Of a DNA stretch of 19,432 nucleotides, positions 1 through 7,881 are shown one piece after another. A model generated the notes under the pieces. The model was not told the origin of the DNA. It worked only from the letters and a program-made list of their open reading frames with translations, and ran no database searches. The stretch is taken from contig JAETTS010000008.1 in NCBI GenBank assembly GCA_021769025.1, positions 1 to 19,432 of the forward strand, written 5' to 3'. The translations under genes and the position numbers were made by a program. Position 1 is the first letter of the stretch. Every line of letters starts with the position of its first letter. The stretch comes from Enterocloster bolteae (GTDB lineage: Bacteria; Bacillota_A; Clostridia; Lachnospirales; Lachnospiraceae).

Positions 1-80
1 TAATCCATATCAGACATATAGCCGCAATTCACTTTCGATGCTGCGGCATGCTAACATAGTAGCATTTTAGCAGAGTAAAG

Positions 81-1766
81 TCAAGCACAAAATACGGTAT
101 CCGCTTCCTCCACCGTCGTAATCCCCTCCATCACCAACCGGCGGCAGTTATCCCACAAAAGCATATCCTCCGGCTTTCTTGCCGCTGCAAGCAACTCCTC
201 CCTGGTTTTTCCTTCCATAATACAGTTGCGCAGTTCATTCCCCATCATCAGGATCTCAAACACGCCGATCCTTCCCCGATATCCGGTATTAAAACAATGG
301 GGACATCCCCTACCTCTGTAGAAGACCGTCCTGTCTTCAGGCCGGATTTTCATGCGTTCCCATTCCTCTTTCTCTGGAGTGTAGGCTTCTTTGCAATTGG
401 GGCAGATCCTCTTGACCAGCCGTTGGGAGATGATTCCGTTGATGGCATCTGCAATCAGATACGGCTCCACCCCGATATTCTTTAGCCTGTCAATGGCGGT
501 TACAGCATTATTGGTATGGATGGTAGACAATACCAGATGGCCTGTAAGGGCGGCCTGCATGGCAATCTGGGCAGACTCCCTGTCGCGGATTTCTCCTACC
601 GCGATAATATCCGGATCCTGCCTTAAGACTGCGCGAAGCCCCTCGGCAAACGTCATCCCTACTTTCTCATAGATGGGAATCTGATTGATTCCTTCTATGC
701 GATACTCCACCGGATCTTCCAGGGTCACCAGGTTGACTCCCTCACGGTTCAACTCCTGAATCATGGTATACATCGTAGAAGTCTTTCCGCTTCCTGTGGG
801 CCCTGCCAGCAGAACCACGCCACCGCCCATGCGAAGCAGTCTCCTGTATTTGTCCATATCGTTTCCAAACAGGCCGATCCCCTGACTGGTAAGAAGTGCT
901 GTAGATTGATTGAGAATACGAATCACTACCTTCTCACCATAGATCACCGGAACCGTAGAGATTCTTAAGTCAACGGTCTGGCCCTGAATCTTTATGGTAG
1001 CACGTCCATCCTGAGGAATTCTGTGCTCCGTGGTATTCATTCCGCCTATCACCTTTACCCTGGAAATCACCGAAGGCTGCAGATCTCCAGGTACCTTCAG
1101 AATCGGATGGAGCACGCCGTCTATCCTTATGCGCACCACCAATTCCTGTTCCCTAGGCTCTAAATGAATGTCGCTGGCCCGTTCTGTCACAGCCCGGTTG
1201 AGGAACGAATTGACCAGCCGGATCGTAGGCGCACTGTCTTCCTGATCTTCCTTCACATCCAGGACATGGCCGTCGTTTCTCCATCGTTCCTTTGAGGTGC
1301 CTGTTTTCTTCATCTCTTCAATGGCCTGGTCTACGCCTACTCTTCCATATAGCTCCTCTACCGCCCGATTCACACCATCTGGATTGGCAATCATAGGGAT
1401 CACCCGATACCCGGAGGCAGATTTTACCTCTTCCACTGCCATAAAATCCATGGGATCCTTCATCGCCAGATATAGATTGCCTCCTTCTATCCTGACCGGA
1501 ACCACCTCATTTTTTATAGCCAGATTCTTAGGCAGAATCCCAGCCATGGAAGGCTCAATCTCCTCTTTCGATAGGTCGATAAACGGCACTTCCAGCTGTA
1601 TCTGAAGCGCCTCGATCAGCTGTCTCTCCGTAAGCATGCCATATTTCACCAAGACCGTGCCCAACCTCTCTCCCGAGATTTTCTGAAGCTCAAGGGCACG
1701 CTTTAACATCCCTTCCTCCAGCATCCCAAGAGTAAGCAGCACTTCTCCTAATCGCTTGTATTTCAA
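81..1766 (-). CDS. pilB: Type IV pilus assembly / type II secretion ATPase (PilB/GspE family) with N-terminal MshEN domain
   Basis: Hexameric cytoplasmic ATPase that would power pilin polymerisation at the inner face of the membrane. Seen over 561 residues: two 24-residue repeats beginning RLGEVLL (residue 5) and RLGTVLV (residue 34) with a 5-residue spacer, the pattern of MshEN domains, which bind c-di-GMP in characterised members; Walker A GPTGSGKT (322-329); Asp box around LEDPVEY (349-355); Walker B VGEIRD (390-395); His box LTGHLVLSTIHTN (408-420); and a tetracysteine zinc site, C455/C458 and C488/C491. The start is TTG, supported by AAGGAGAGG eleven bases upstream; no ATG fits better. 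It follows deoB by 38 bases on the same strand and is probably co-transcribed. Length is normal for PilB. No other pilus gene is visible; they may lie beyond position 1. The family call is very sure; pilus versus pseudopilus secretion is not decided. Confidence 0.95.
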   Translation of the reverse strand: MKYKRLGEVLLTLGMLEEGMLKRALELQKISGERLGTVLVKYGMLTERQLIEALQIQLEVPFIDLSKEEIEPSMAGILPKNLAIKNEVVPVRIEGGNLYLAMKDPMDFMAVEEVKSASGYRVIPMIANPDGVNRAVEELYGRVGVDQAIEEMKKTGTSKERWRNDGHVLDVKEDQEDSAPTIRLVNSFLNRAVTERASDIHLEPREQELVVRIRIDGVLHPILKVPGDLQPSVISRVKVIGGMNTTEHRIPQDGRATIKIQGQTVDLRISTVPVIYGEKVVIRILNQSTALLTSQGIGLFGNDMDKYRRLLRMGGGVVLLAGPTGSGKTSTMYTMIQELNREGVNLVTLEDPVEYRIEGINQIPIYEKVGMTFAEGLRAVLRQDPDIIAVGEIRDRESAQIAMQAALTGHLVLSTIHTNNAVTAIDRLKNIGVEPYLIADAINGIISQRLVKRICPNCKEAYTPEKEEWERMKIRPEDRTVFYRGRGCPHCFNTGYRGRIGVFEILMMGNELRNCIMEGKTREELLAAARKPEDMLLWDNCRRLVMEGITTVEEADTVFCA

Positions 1767-1804
1767 CGCTCTATCTACCTCTCCTTCCCTGGCAGAAAAA
1801 ACAC

Positions 1805-3004
1805 CTATCGAAGTTCTGTGAGAATCGAAGCTCCAATGGTTCCTTCTGGCATGTCCACCTGAAAATTATCTGTTATCGTGGCACCGATCACCGCGAACGT
1901 CGGCTGATCAGGAAGCCGGCCGCATCCCGCCATTGACGGGGAATAGGCCAGAAGCGGCACCATTTCTTTGGTATGGTCTGTTCCTGTATGCGTCGGATCA
2001 TTCCCATGATCTGCCGTGATAAGCACTAGGTCGTCCTCCTTCAGTTTTTCAAGAAGCAGTCCCAGCTTCTCGTCAAACCGCTCCAGTTCTCTCCCATATC
2101 CCATGGGATCCCTTCTATGGCCCCACAGTGCATCGAAGTCTACCAGGTTCACGAAACACAATCCGGTAAAATCCCGATCCGCAATCTCTATGGTCTGCTC
2201 CATGCCATGAACGCTGCTTTTTGATTTGTTGCTTTCCGTAATCCCCTGTCCGTCGAAAATATCCCTGATTTTTCCCACACTGATCACATTGTATCCGGCA
2301 GCCTTCAGCGCATCCAAAGCCGTCCTGCCATATGGCTTTAATGCATAGTCATGACGGTTGGAAGTCCGCTTAAATTGTCCCTTTTTCTTCCCCACATACG
2401 GTCTGGCGATAACACGGCCTACCTTCCACTCATCCCTCATAGTAAGTTCTCTGGCAATCTCACAACAGCGATACAATTCTTCCAGTCCAAAGGTTTCCTC
2501 ATTGCCGCAGATCTGTAGCACAGAATCTGCCGAAGTGTACACGATCATGTCTCCTGTGGCAATCTCATGCTCCGCCAGTTCTTCCAGAATCTCTGTGCCG
2601 CTGGCCGCCTTATTCCCTACGATCTTATGCCCGGTCCTTCTTGACAATTCCTCCAGAAGCTCCTTTGGAAAACCGGTATCTGTAAAGGTCTGAAACGGCT
2701 TCGTAATGTGAAGCCCCATCATCTCCCAGTGGCCTGTCATGGTATCTTTCCCCACGCTGGCTTCTAAAAGCCGCCCAAAGTATCCCAAGGGACACTGGGA
2801 CGGGGATACGTGAATCATGGGGTGAAGATTGGCCAGGCCCAGCTTCTCCAGGTTGGGAAGATGAAACTCCTCCATCCTTTCATCAATGTGTCCCAGGGTG
2901 TCTGTTCCCTTGTCACCGTAATCTGCCGCATTGGGCATGGCTCCGATTCCCAGGGAATCGATCACAATGGTGAAAATCCGTTTGTATTGTTTGTATTTCT
3001 TCAT
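1805..3004 (-). CDS. deoB: Phosphopentomutase
   Basis: Interconverts (deoxy)ribose 1-phosphate and 5-phosphate, feeding nucleoside-derived sugars into the pentose phosphate pathway; cytoplasmic, Mn-dependent, alkaline phosphatase superfamily. Seen over 399 residues: N-terminal metal site [12 protein letters not shown] (Asp16), the phospho-acceptor loop [10 protein letters not shown] (Thr88 by analogy to the Bacillus enzyme), and the C-terminal metal cluster [18 protein letters not shown]. Length is typical of the family (about 390-400). ATG start with AGAAGGAGGGG just upstream. It lies 69 bases downstream of nfnB and 38 bases upstream of pilB, all on the minus strand; no convincing terminator was found in either gap, so one transcript is likely. 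No purine nucleoside phosphorylase or other deo gene is beside it, which is slightly unusual. Confidence 0.97.
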   Translation of the reverse strand: MKKYKQYKRIFTIVIDSLGIGAMPNAADYGDKGTDTLGHIDERMEEFHLPNLEKLGLANLHPMIHVSPSQCPLGYFGRLLEASVGKDTMTGHWEMMGLHITKPFQTFTDTGFPKELLEELSRRTGHKIVGNKAASGTEILEELAEHEIATGDMIVYTSADSVLQICGNEETFGLEELYRCCEIARELTMRDEWKVGRVIARPYVGKKKGQFKRTSNRHDYALKPYGRTALDALKAAGYNVISVGKIRDIFDGQGITESNKSKSSVHGMEQTIEIADRDFTGLCFVNLVDFDALWGHRRDPMGYGRELERFDEKLGLLLEKLKEDDLVLITADHGNDPTHTGTDHTKEMVPLLAYSPSMAGCGRLPDQPTFAVIGATITDNFQVDMPEGTIGASILTELR

Positions 3005-3073
3005 TGCATCCCCTCCTTCTATTCTTTGCTTCCCTTTTCGAAAACATCTTGCCTGGATTCTTGCAATGTAGCG

Positions 3074-4459
3074 CTAAGGCTGCGACAAATAGTCATCAAT
3101 TCCTCTGGCCCCGGCTCTTCCGGCCTCCATGGCCAGAATCACGGTGGCGGCTCCGGTCACTGCGTCTCCTCCGGCGTAGACGCCTTCCTTGCTGGTCTTT
3201 CCCGTTGACTCCTCCGCTACGATACACTTCCTTCTGTTGATTTCCAGGCCTTTGGTGGTGCTGGAAATCAGGGGGTTGGGGGAGGTTCCCAGGGACATGA
3301 TCACCGTATCTACATCAATCACAAACTCCGAGCCTTCCACAGGTACCGGCCTTCTCCTTCCAGATGCGTCCGGTTCTCCCAGTTCCATACGGATGCATTT
3401 CATTCCTTTTACCCATCCCTTTTCGTCTGTGAGAATCTCCACCGGGTTGGTAAGAAGGTTGAAGATGATCCCCTCCTCTTTGGCGTGGTGGACTTCCTCC
3501 ACTCTGGCCGGAAGCTCCGCCTCGCTTCTCCGGTACACAATATGTACGTCTGCACCCAGGCGCAGGGCTGTACGGGCCGCATCCATGGCAACGTTTCCTC
3601 CGCCCACCACAGCCACTTTCCTGCCGGCGGCAATGGGGGTGTCGTAGTCATCCCGGAAAGCTTTCATCAGGTTGCTTCGGGTCAAATATTCGTTGGCGGA
3701 GAAAACTCCGTTGGCATTCTCTCCGGGGATTCCCATGAACATAGGAAGCCCGGCTCCGGAACCAATGAATACCGCATCGAATCCCTCTTCCTCCAGAAGC
3801 TGGTCGATGGTTACGGATTTTCCGATGATCACATTGGTCTCTATCTTTACTCCCAGTTTCTTCACATTCTCAATCTGCGGCTTTACCACTCCCTCTTTGG
3901 GAAGGCGGAACTCAGGGATTCCGTACAGCAGCACGCCTCCTGGCTCGTGAAGGGCCTCGAAGATGGTTACTTCGTATCCCATCTTGGCCAGGTCTCCGGC
4001 GCAGGTTAAGCCGGACGGGCCGGAGCCGATGACGGCAACTCTCTTTCCGTTGGTGTGATCCGGTGCCTCCGGCACAAAGCCGTTCTCCCTGGACCAGTCC
4101 GCCACGAAACGTTCCAGCTTTCCGATGGATACTGGCTCTCCTTTGATTCCCCGGATACATTGGCCCTCACACTGGCTCTCCTGGGGGCATACGCGGCCGC
4201 AGACTGCCGGCAGGGCCGAAGCCTTGGCTATTTCCTTCGCCGCCGCCTGAAAGTTTCCTTCCTTAACTTCCTTTATGAATCCCGGAATGTTGATAGCCAC
4301 CGGGCACCCCTTTATACATTTGGCATTCTTACAATTGATACATCGGGAAGCCTCTTCCATAGCTTCTTCCTTATTATATCCCAGGCAAACCTCCTCAAAA
4401 TTGGTGGCTCTTACCTTTGGATCCTGTTCACGGACAGGAATCTTTTTTAATACATCCAT
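3074..4459 (-). CDS. nfnB: NADH-dependent reduced ferredoxin:NADP+ oxidoreductase, large subunit (NfnB; GltA-like)
   Basis: Large subunit of the electron-bifurcating transhydrogenase NfnAB, which balances NADH, NADPH and reduced ferredoxin. Seen from the chosen start (461 residues): two 4Fe-4S cysteine sets, C40/C43/C48/C52 and C87/C91/C97/C101; FAD-binding VIGSGPSG (about 143-150); pyridine nucleotide-binding VVGGGNVAMDAA (about 284-295). The same fold is annotated as glutamate synthase small subunit (GltA); the neighbouring FAD/2Fe-2S subunit and the absence of a GltB-type large subunit favour Nfn. The reading frame is open further, to 4504, but the ATG at 4459 is preferred: it has GGAGG five bases upstream and starts MDVLKKIPVREQD, where family members usually begin. 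The ATG at 4504 has only a weak AAGGGTGA. A 234-base gap with a structured element separates it from nfnA. Confidence 0.92.
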   Translation of the reverse strand: MDVLKKIPVREQDPKVRATNFEEVCLGYNKEEAMEEASRCINCKNAKCIKGCPVAINIPGFIKEVKEGNFQAAAKEIAKASALPAVCGRVCPQESQCEGQCIRGIKGEPVSIGKLERFVADWSRENGFVPEAPDHTNGKRVAVIGSGPSGLTCAGDLAKMGYEVTIFEALHEPGGVLLYGIPEFRLPKEGVVKPQIENVKKLGVKIETNVIIGKSVTIDQLLEEEGFDAVFIGSGAGLPMFMGIPGENANGVFSANEYLTRSNLMKAFRDDYDTPIAAGRKVAVVGGGNVAMDAARTALRLGADVHIVYRRSEAELPARVEEVHHAKEEGIIFNLLTNPVEILTDEKGWVKGMKCIRMELGEPDASGRRRPVPVEGSEFVIDVDTVIMSLGTSPNPLISSTTKGLEINRRKCIVAEESTGKTSKEGVYAGGDAVTGAATVILAMEAGRAGARGIDDYLSQP

Positions 4460-4537
4460 GATATCCTCCATTCCTCTCGTTACTGGTGGTCTCTCTAATT
4501 CCATTCACCCTTTTTGTATCAGCGATAACTTAGTCCG

Positions 4538-4670
4538 GAGAAGGAATTCTCTCGTTTTCTCCAAGGTACTTGAAGACCATTGGTACTTAGGCAATGCCTT
4601 ATGTACCACTATGCCCTTCACGTAGCACAAGCATGCCCAGGAGAAAACGAACGAATCCCCTCTCTGGGCA
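4538..4670 (-). ncRNA. Structured RNA-like element in the nfnA-nfnB intergenic region
   Basis: Seen directly: two 25-base arms at 4538-4562 and 4640-4664 are inverted with 21/25 Watson-Crick identity. Read as minus-strand RNA, three of the four differences become G-U pairs, giving 24 of 25 paired; read as plus-strand RNA they are A-C, A-C, U-C and C-A mismatches. Inside is an 8-pair stem, 4622-4629 with 4602-4609, which again contains two G-U pairs only in the minus sense. GGUAC (4607-4603) can also pair with either of two GUACC copies (4586-4582 and 4569-4565), and TGCCCAG/CTGGGCA (4664-4670 with 4634-4640) gives a further alternative. Inferred: a folded leader in the nfnB mRNA, or a small mobile element. 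A frame of 61 codons crosses it but looks like chance. No known family recognised. Confidence 0.55.
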
Positions 4671-4693
4671 AACCTGGCACAATTTCTCAAATC

Positions 4694-5575
4694 TCACCCA
4701 CAATGGCCACAGCCTCCATGGTGGGTATCTCCCTCTTTAAGCCTTAACATAGCCCGGCCTTCCTCTGTGTTATACATCTGTTGCCGCTTCATGGCCTCGT
4801 CAAAGTTTACCAGGTGGCCGTCAAACTCCGGCCCGTCCACGCAGGCAAACTTCACCTGCTCCCCTACAGTTAAACGGCAGGCGCCACACATCCCTGTCCC
4901 ATCTACCATGATGGGATTCATACTTACGATGGTGGGAATATTCAGCTGCTTCGTCAGAAGGCATGTAAACTTCATCATGATCATAGGCCCAATGGCTACA
5001 CACACATCGTAGTGTTTGCCCTGATTCTCCACCAGATCTTTAACTACGTCCGTAACCATTCCTTTTCGTACATAGGATCCGTCGTCTGTGGTTATGTACA
5101 AGTTCCCGGCCACGGCCTTCATAGGCTCTTCCAGAATCAGCATATCCTTCGTCTTAGAGCCCACTACCACATCTGCGTCAATCCCGTGGTTTCGCAGCCA
5201 TTTCACCTGTGGATATACTGGGGCAGCACCCACGCCGCCTGCCACAAACAGCATTTTTTTATGTCTAAGCACTTCCAGGTCTTCATGAACAAACTCGGAT
5301 GGATTTCCCAGAGGCCCTACAAAATCCTGGAAACAGTCCCCTTCTTTTAATGCGGCCATCCTCTGTGTGGATGCCCCCACAATCTGGAATACGATAGTGA
5401 CAATCCCTTTTTCTCTGTCATAATCGCAGATGGTTAGGGGAATCCGCTCCCCCACCTGGTCGATCTTCACAATCACAAACTCTCCCGGCTCGCAGGCCCT
5501 GGCCACTCTTGGTGCCTCCACATCCATCAGATAAATCTTATGTGCCAGCTGCTGTGCTTTTACTATTTTGTACAT
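4694..5575 (-). CDS. nfnA: NADH-dependent reduced ferredoxin:NADP+ oxidoreductase, small subunit (NfnA; FAD/NAD-binding)
   Basis: Small subunit of NfnAB, holding FAD and a 2Fe-2S cluster and the NADH site. Seen over 293 residues: FAD motif RIPLTI (44-49), nucleotide-binding GGVGAAP (113-119), and a C-terminal cluster motif DGTGMCGACR with Asp225, Cys230, Cys233 and Cys245, matching the unusual Asp plus three Cys ligation known for NfnA. The protein ends in a Cys/His-rich tail, HHGGCGHCG. ATG start with GAGGAGGAGA eight bases upstream. It is the first gene of the minus-strand operon and has its own promoter (5615-5643). The same family includes dihydroorotate dehydrogenase electron-transfer subunits and sulfide dehydrogenase subunits; pairing with nfnB decides the name. 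Confidence 0.92.
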   Translation of the reverse strand: MYKIVKAQQLAHKIYLMDVEAPRVARACEPGEFVIVKIDQVGERIPLTICDYDREKGIVTIVFQIVGASTQRMAALKEGDCFQDFVGPLGNPSEFVHEDLEVLRHKKMLFVAGGVGAAPVYPQVKWLRNHGIDADVVVGSKTKDMLILEEPMKAVAGNLYITTDDGSYVRKGMVTDVVKDLVENQGKHYDVCVAIGPMIMMKFTCLLTKQLNIPTIVSMNPIMVDGTGMCGACRLTVGEQVKFACVDGPEFDGHLVNFDEAMKRQQMYNTEEGRAMLRLKEGDTHHGGCGHCG

Positions 5576-5614
5576 CTGGTTTGTCTCCTCCTCATATACT
5601 CACATTCGCCTCTT

Positions 5615-5643
5615 ATTCTATCATTATCCGCCAGATATGACAA
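5615..5643 (-). promoter_or_regulatory. Predicted sigma-A promoter of the nfnA operon
   Basis: On the minus strand, -35 TTGTCA (5638-5643) and -10 TAGAAT (5615-5620) are separated by exactly 17 bases; each box matches the consensus at 5 of 6 positions. Transcription would start near 5608, about 33 bases before the nfnA ATG. Confidence 0.7.
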
Positions 5644-5678
5644 CCGGTTCCCAGAATCATTTTCCTTCCAAAATATAG

Positions 5679-5708
5679 TTGTGATAACTCTGGTGGATGA
5701 AGTATAAT
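5679..5708 (+). promoter_or_regulatory. Predicted sigma-A promoter of the moxR operon
   Basis: Perfect -10 TATAAT (5703-5708) with a weak -35 TTGTGA (5679-5684, 4 of 6) at 18-base spacing. It is divergent from and close to the nfnA promoter, so regulators binding here could affect both. The first ATG downstream that has a ribosome binding site is moxR at 5759. Confidence 0.6.
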
Positions 5709-5758
5709 ATTCCTAAGCACCGATTCATTTACAGAGTCGAAAGGAGATAAGAAAAGAC

Positions 5759-6706
5759 ATGGAAGACCAGCGGATTCAACGCATAAAAGAAAATATATCC
5801 AGGGCAGTCATCGGCCACCAGGACACGGCGGATCTCCTTCTGACAGCCCTTCTTTCCTGTGGCCATGTTCTTTTGGAAGATGTTCCCGGAACTGGAAAAA
5901 CCCTGATGGCCAAAGCATTGTCAAGAAGCCTGAACCTGTCATTTTCCAGGGTGCAATTCACCCCGGATCTGCTTCCTTCGGACATCACAGGACTCAACTA
6001 TTTTGATCAGAAGGAGAGCCAGTTTGTATTGAGGAAGGGGCCTGTATTTACCCATATCCTTCTGGCAGATGAGATCAACCGCGCCACTCCCAGGACGCAG
6101 TCCAGCCTTTTAGAAGCCATGGAGGAGCGCCAGGTGACCATCGACGGGGATACCCTTTTATTGGAACAGCCATTTTTCGTGATCGCCACAGAGAATCCGG
6201 TGGAGACCGCCGGTACCTACCCTTTGCCGGAGGCACAGTTGGATCGGTTTCTGATGAAGATTTCCATGGGGTATCCAAAAAGAGAGGAGGAACTGGAGAT
6301 TCTTGACCGTTTTGGCAGCGATAATCCGCTGGATGCCTTAGATCCCGTGTGTACCTGGGATGATTTGAGGGCTCTGATACATACAGCCCGGCAGGTTTAT
6401 TTTCATCCTTTATTAAAGGGGTATCTGGTGGATTTCATTCAAGCTACCCGGCATGATGGCCAGGTTATAAACGGGGTAAGCCCCAGAGGAAGTCTGGCGC
6501 TGTTGCGGGCTGTGAAATCCTACGCCTTCATCAAAGGCCGGGATTTTGTGGTTCCGGAGGATATAAAGATGCTGGCTGTTCCGGTTCTGGCTCACCGCCT
6601 GACCACGGTTCAAAGCTTTTCCTCTTCTTCCTCCAGCCGCCAGATCATAGAACGGCTTCTCTCTACGGTTTTGCTGCCTACGGAAGACTGGGGAAAACGT
6701 CTATGA
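5759..6706 (+). CDS. MoxR-family AAA+ ATPase
   Basis: Chaperone-like AAA+ ATPase of the MoxR family, commonly encoded with DUF58 proteins and thought to assist maturation of a partner complex. Seen over 315 residues: Walker A DVPGTGKT (41-48), Walker B LLADEINRA (101-109), sensor-1 ATENP (143-147), arginine-containing LDRF (161-164), then a helical lid domain. Length is normal (about 310-330). ATG start with AGGAGA eleven bases upstream. It overlaps the next gene by 4 bases (ATGA), so translation is coupled. Operon order MoxR - DUF58 - DUF4129-type membrane protein is a known arrangement; the substrate is unknown. Confidence 0.95.
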   Translation: MEDQRIQRIKENISRAVIGHQDTADLLLTALLSCGHVLLEDVPGTGKTLMAKALSRSLNLSFSRVQFTPDLLPSDITGLNYFDQKESQFVLRKGPVFTHILLADEINRATPRTQSSLLEAMEERQVTIDGDTLLLEQPFFVIATENPVETAGTYPLPEAQLDRFLMKISMGYPKREEELEILDRFGSDNPLDALDPVCTWDDLRALIHTARQVYFHPLLKGYLVDFIQATRHDGQVINGVSPRGSLALLRAVKSYAFIKGRDFVVPEDIKMLAVPVLAHRLTTVQSFSSSSSSRQIIERLLSTVLLPTEDWGKRL

Positions 6707-7881
6707 AGCTTATAACTGCCGCTGCTGCCGCCTGGCTTCTCTGGCTGCTTTCCGGAATCTTCTTAAAAAAATGCTGGGAGAGAGGCTTGTCTGTCTCCTT
6801 GTCCTTCACGGAGCATGGGGTCACAGAAGGAGAAAATGCCTCCCTGAAGGAAATTATTTCCAACAAAAAGTTTCTCCCTGTACCGGTTCTTCATGTCAAA
6901 TTCCAGATGGGGAAAGAACTGGTTTTCACAGGTTCCAACGGTTTGGACAACTATAAGATCACGGACAAAAATTACCGCAGCGATATCTTTTCCTGTATGC
7001 CCTGGCAGGAGATCCGCCGTACGTTGACTTTTACCTGCACCAAGCGGGGGTATTATTCCATCAACCAGACGGATCTGATCAGCTATGATTTCTTTTTCTT
7101 TAACCGATTTGTATCCCATCGCCAGGCGGATACAGCAATGTATGTGTACCCCCGCCCGACAGACCCGGTCCGTATAGAACTTCCCTTGAGGGATCTGCTT
7201 GGGCAACTTCTGGCCAGGCGTGCTCTTCTTCGGGATCCCTTTGAGATACAATCGGTCCGCCCCTATCAATCTTTTGACACCTACCGGGATATTAACTGGA
7301 AGGCTACAGCCCGCACTGGAAGCTTAAGAGTCAATGTCTATGCCCCTACTTCCTCCTGGCAGGTTACCTTCCTTCTGGATGTCAGTTCTGACCTGATCTG
7401 GAAAGATCACGGCCTGACAGAGGAGGCGATCCGGCTGTGCGGCTCCATGGCAGGAGCTCTTTTAGAAAAAGGAATTCCTGTGTCTGTCTGTACCAACGGT
7501 ATTGACTGTTTAAGCCGTAAGCCTGGTTTTTTAAAAAACGGGGCAGGCCCGGATCACCTGCGCTCCGTCATGGAACTTCTGGCCCGCCTCCTTACGGAAG
7601 AAACCTGGGAAAATCCAGACTGGTTTCTGCCAGGGGGGATGAGGGGGCCTGGGGATTCTGGCGGGCCTGGTTCTAGTTCCGGAACTTCCGAGACCACCCT
7701 GTATGTTTTGATCTCTCCTAAGCAGTGGGATTCTATGGCCCTGGCCTACGACTCTCTCTGTCAAAAAAGCCCTGGTTCCCAATGGATTGTTCCCATCCGT
7801 CCCGGTGACACTCCGAGAATCCCCCAAAACCTGCACTGGGCCAAAATCTTTTTCTGGGAGGTGCCTTATGACTATTCGTAA
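6703..7881 (+). CDS. DUF58 domain-containing protein
   Basis: Function is not established; DUF58 proteins are the usual partners of MoxR ATPases and include a von Willebrand A-like fold. Seen over 392 residues: an N-terminal hydrophobic segment (about 2-20) that should anchor the protein in the membrane, a beta-rich middle, and the DUF58 signature VRPYQSFDTYRDINW (185-199) followed by ATARTGSLRV. A Gly/Ser-rich stretch at about 310-329 (PGGMRGPGDSGGPG...) looks like a disordered linker or insertion. The start overlaps the moxR stop by 4 bases, and the end overlaps the next gene by 14. Confidence 0.9.
   Translation: MKLITAAAAAWLLWLLSGIFLKKCWERGLSVSLSFTEHGVTEGENASLKEIISNKKFLPVPVLHVKFQMGKELVFTGSNGLDNYKITDKNYRSDIFSCMPWQEIRRTLTFTCTKRGYYSINQTDLISYDFFFFNRFVSHRQADTAMYVYPRPTDPVRIELPLRDLLGQLLARRALLRDPFEIQSVRPYQSFDTYRDINWKATARTGSLRVNVYAPTSSWQVTFLLDVSSDLIWKDHGLTEEAIRLCGSMAGALLEKGIPVSVCTNGIDCLSRKPGFLKNGAGPDHLRSVMELLARLLTEETWENPDWFLPGGMRGPGDSGGPGSSSGTSETTLYVLISPKQWDSMALAYDSLCQKSPGSQWIVPIRPGDTPRIPQNLHWAKIFFWEVPYDYS

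Noticed and set aside
1..32. Possible start of another minus-strand gene (GTG at 30-32) running off the window
   Set aside because: No Shine-Dalgarno sequence and only about ten codons visible; cannot be supported. A weak ATGCTA/TAGCAT hairpin (48-65) is too short to call a terminator.
3074..4459. Reading nfnB as a true glutamate synthase small subunit
   Set aside because: The sequence fits GltA, but there is no glutamate synthase large subunit nearby and NfnA is encoded in the same operon.
4505..4690. 61-codon minus-strand frame between nfnA and nfnB
   Set aside because: It coincides with the long inverted repeat, has no protein-like features, and its start lacks a ribosome binding site; treated as part of the structured element.
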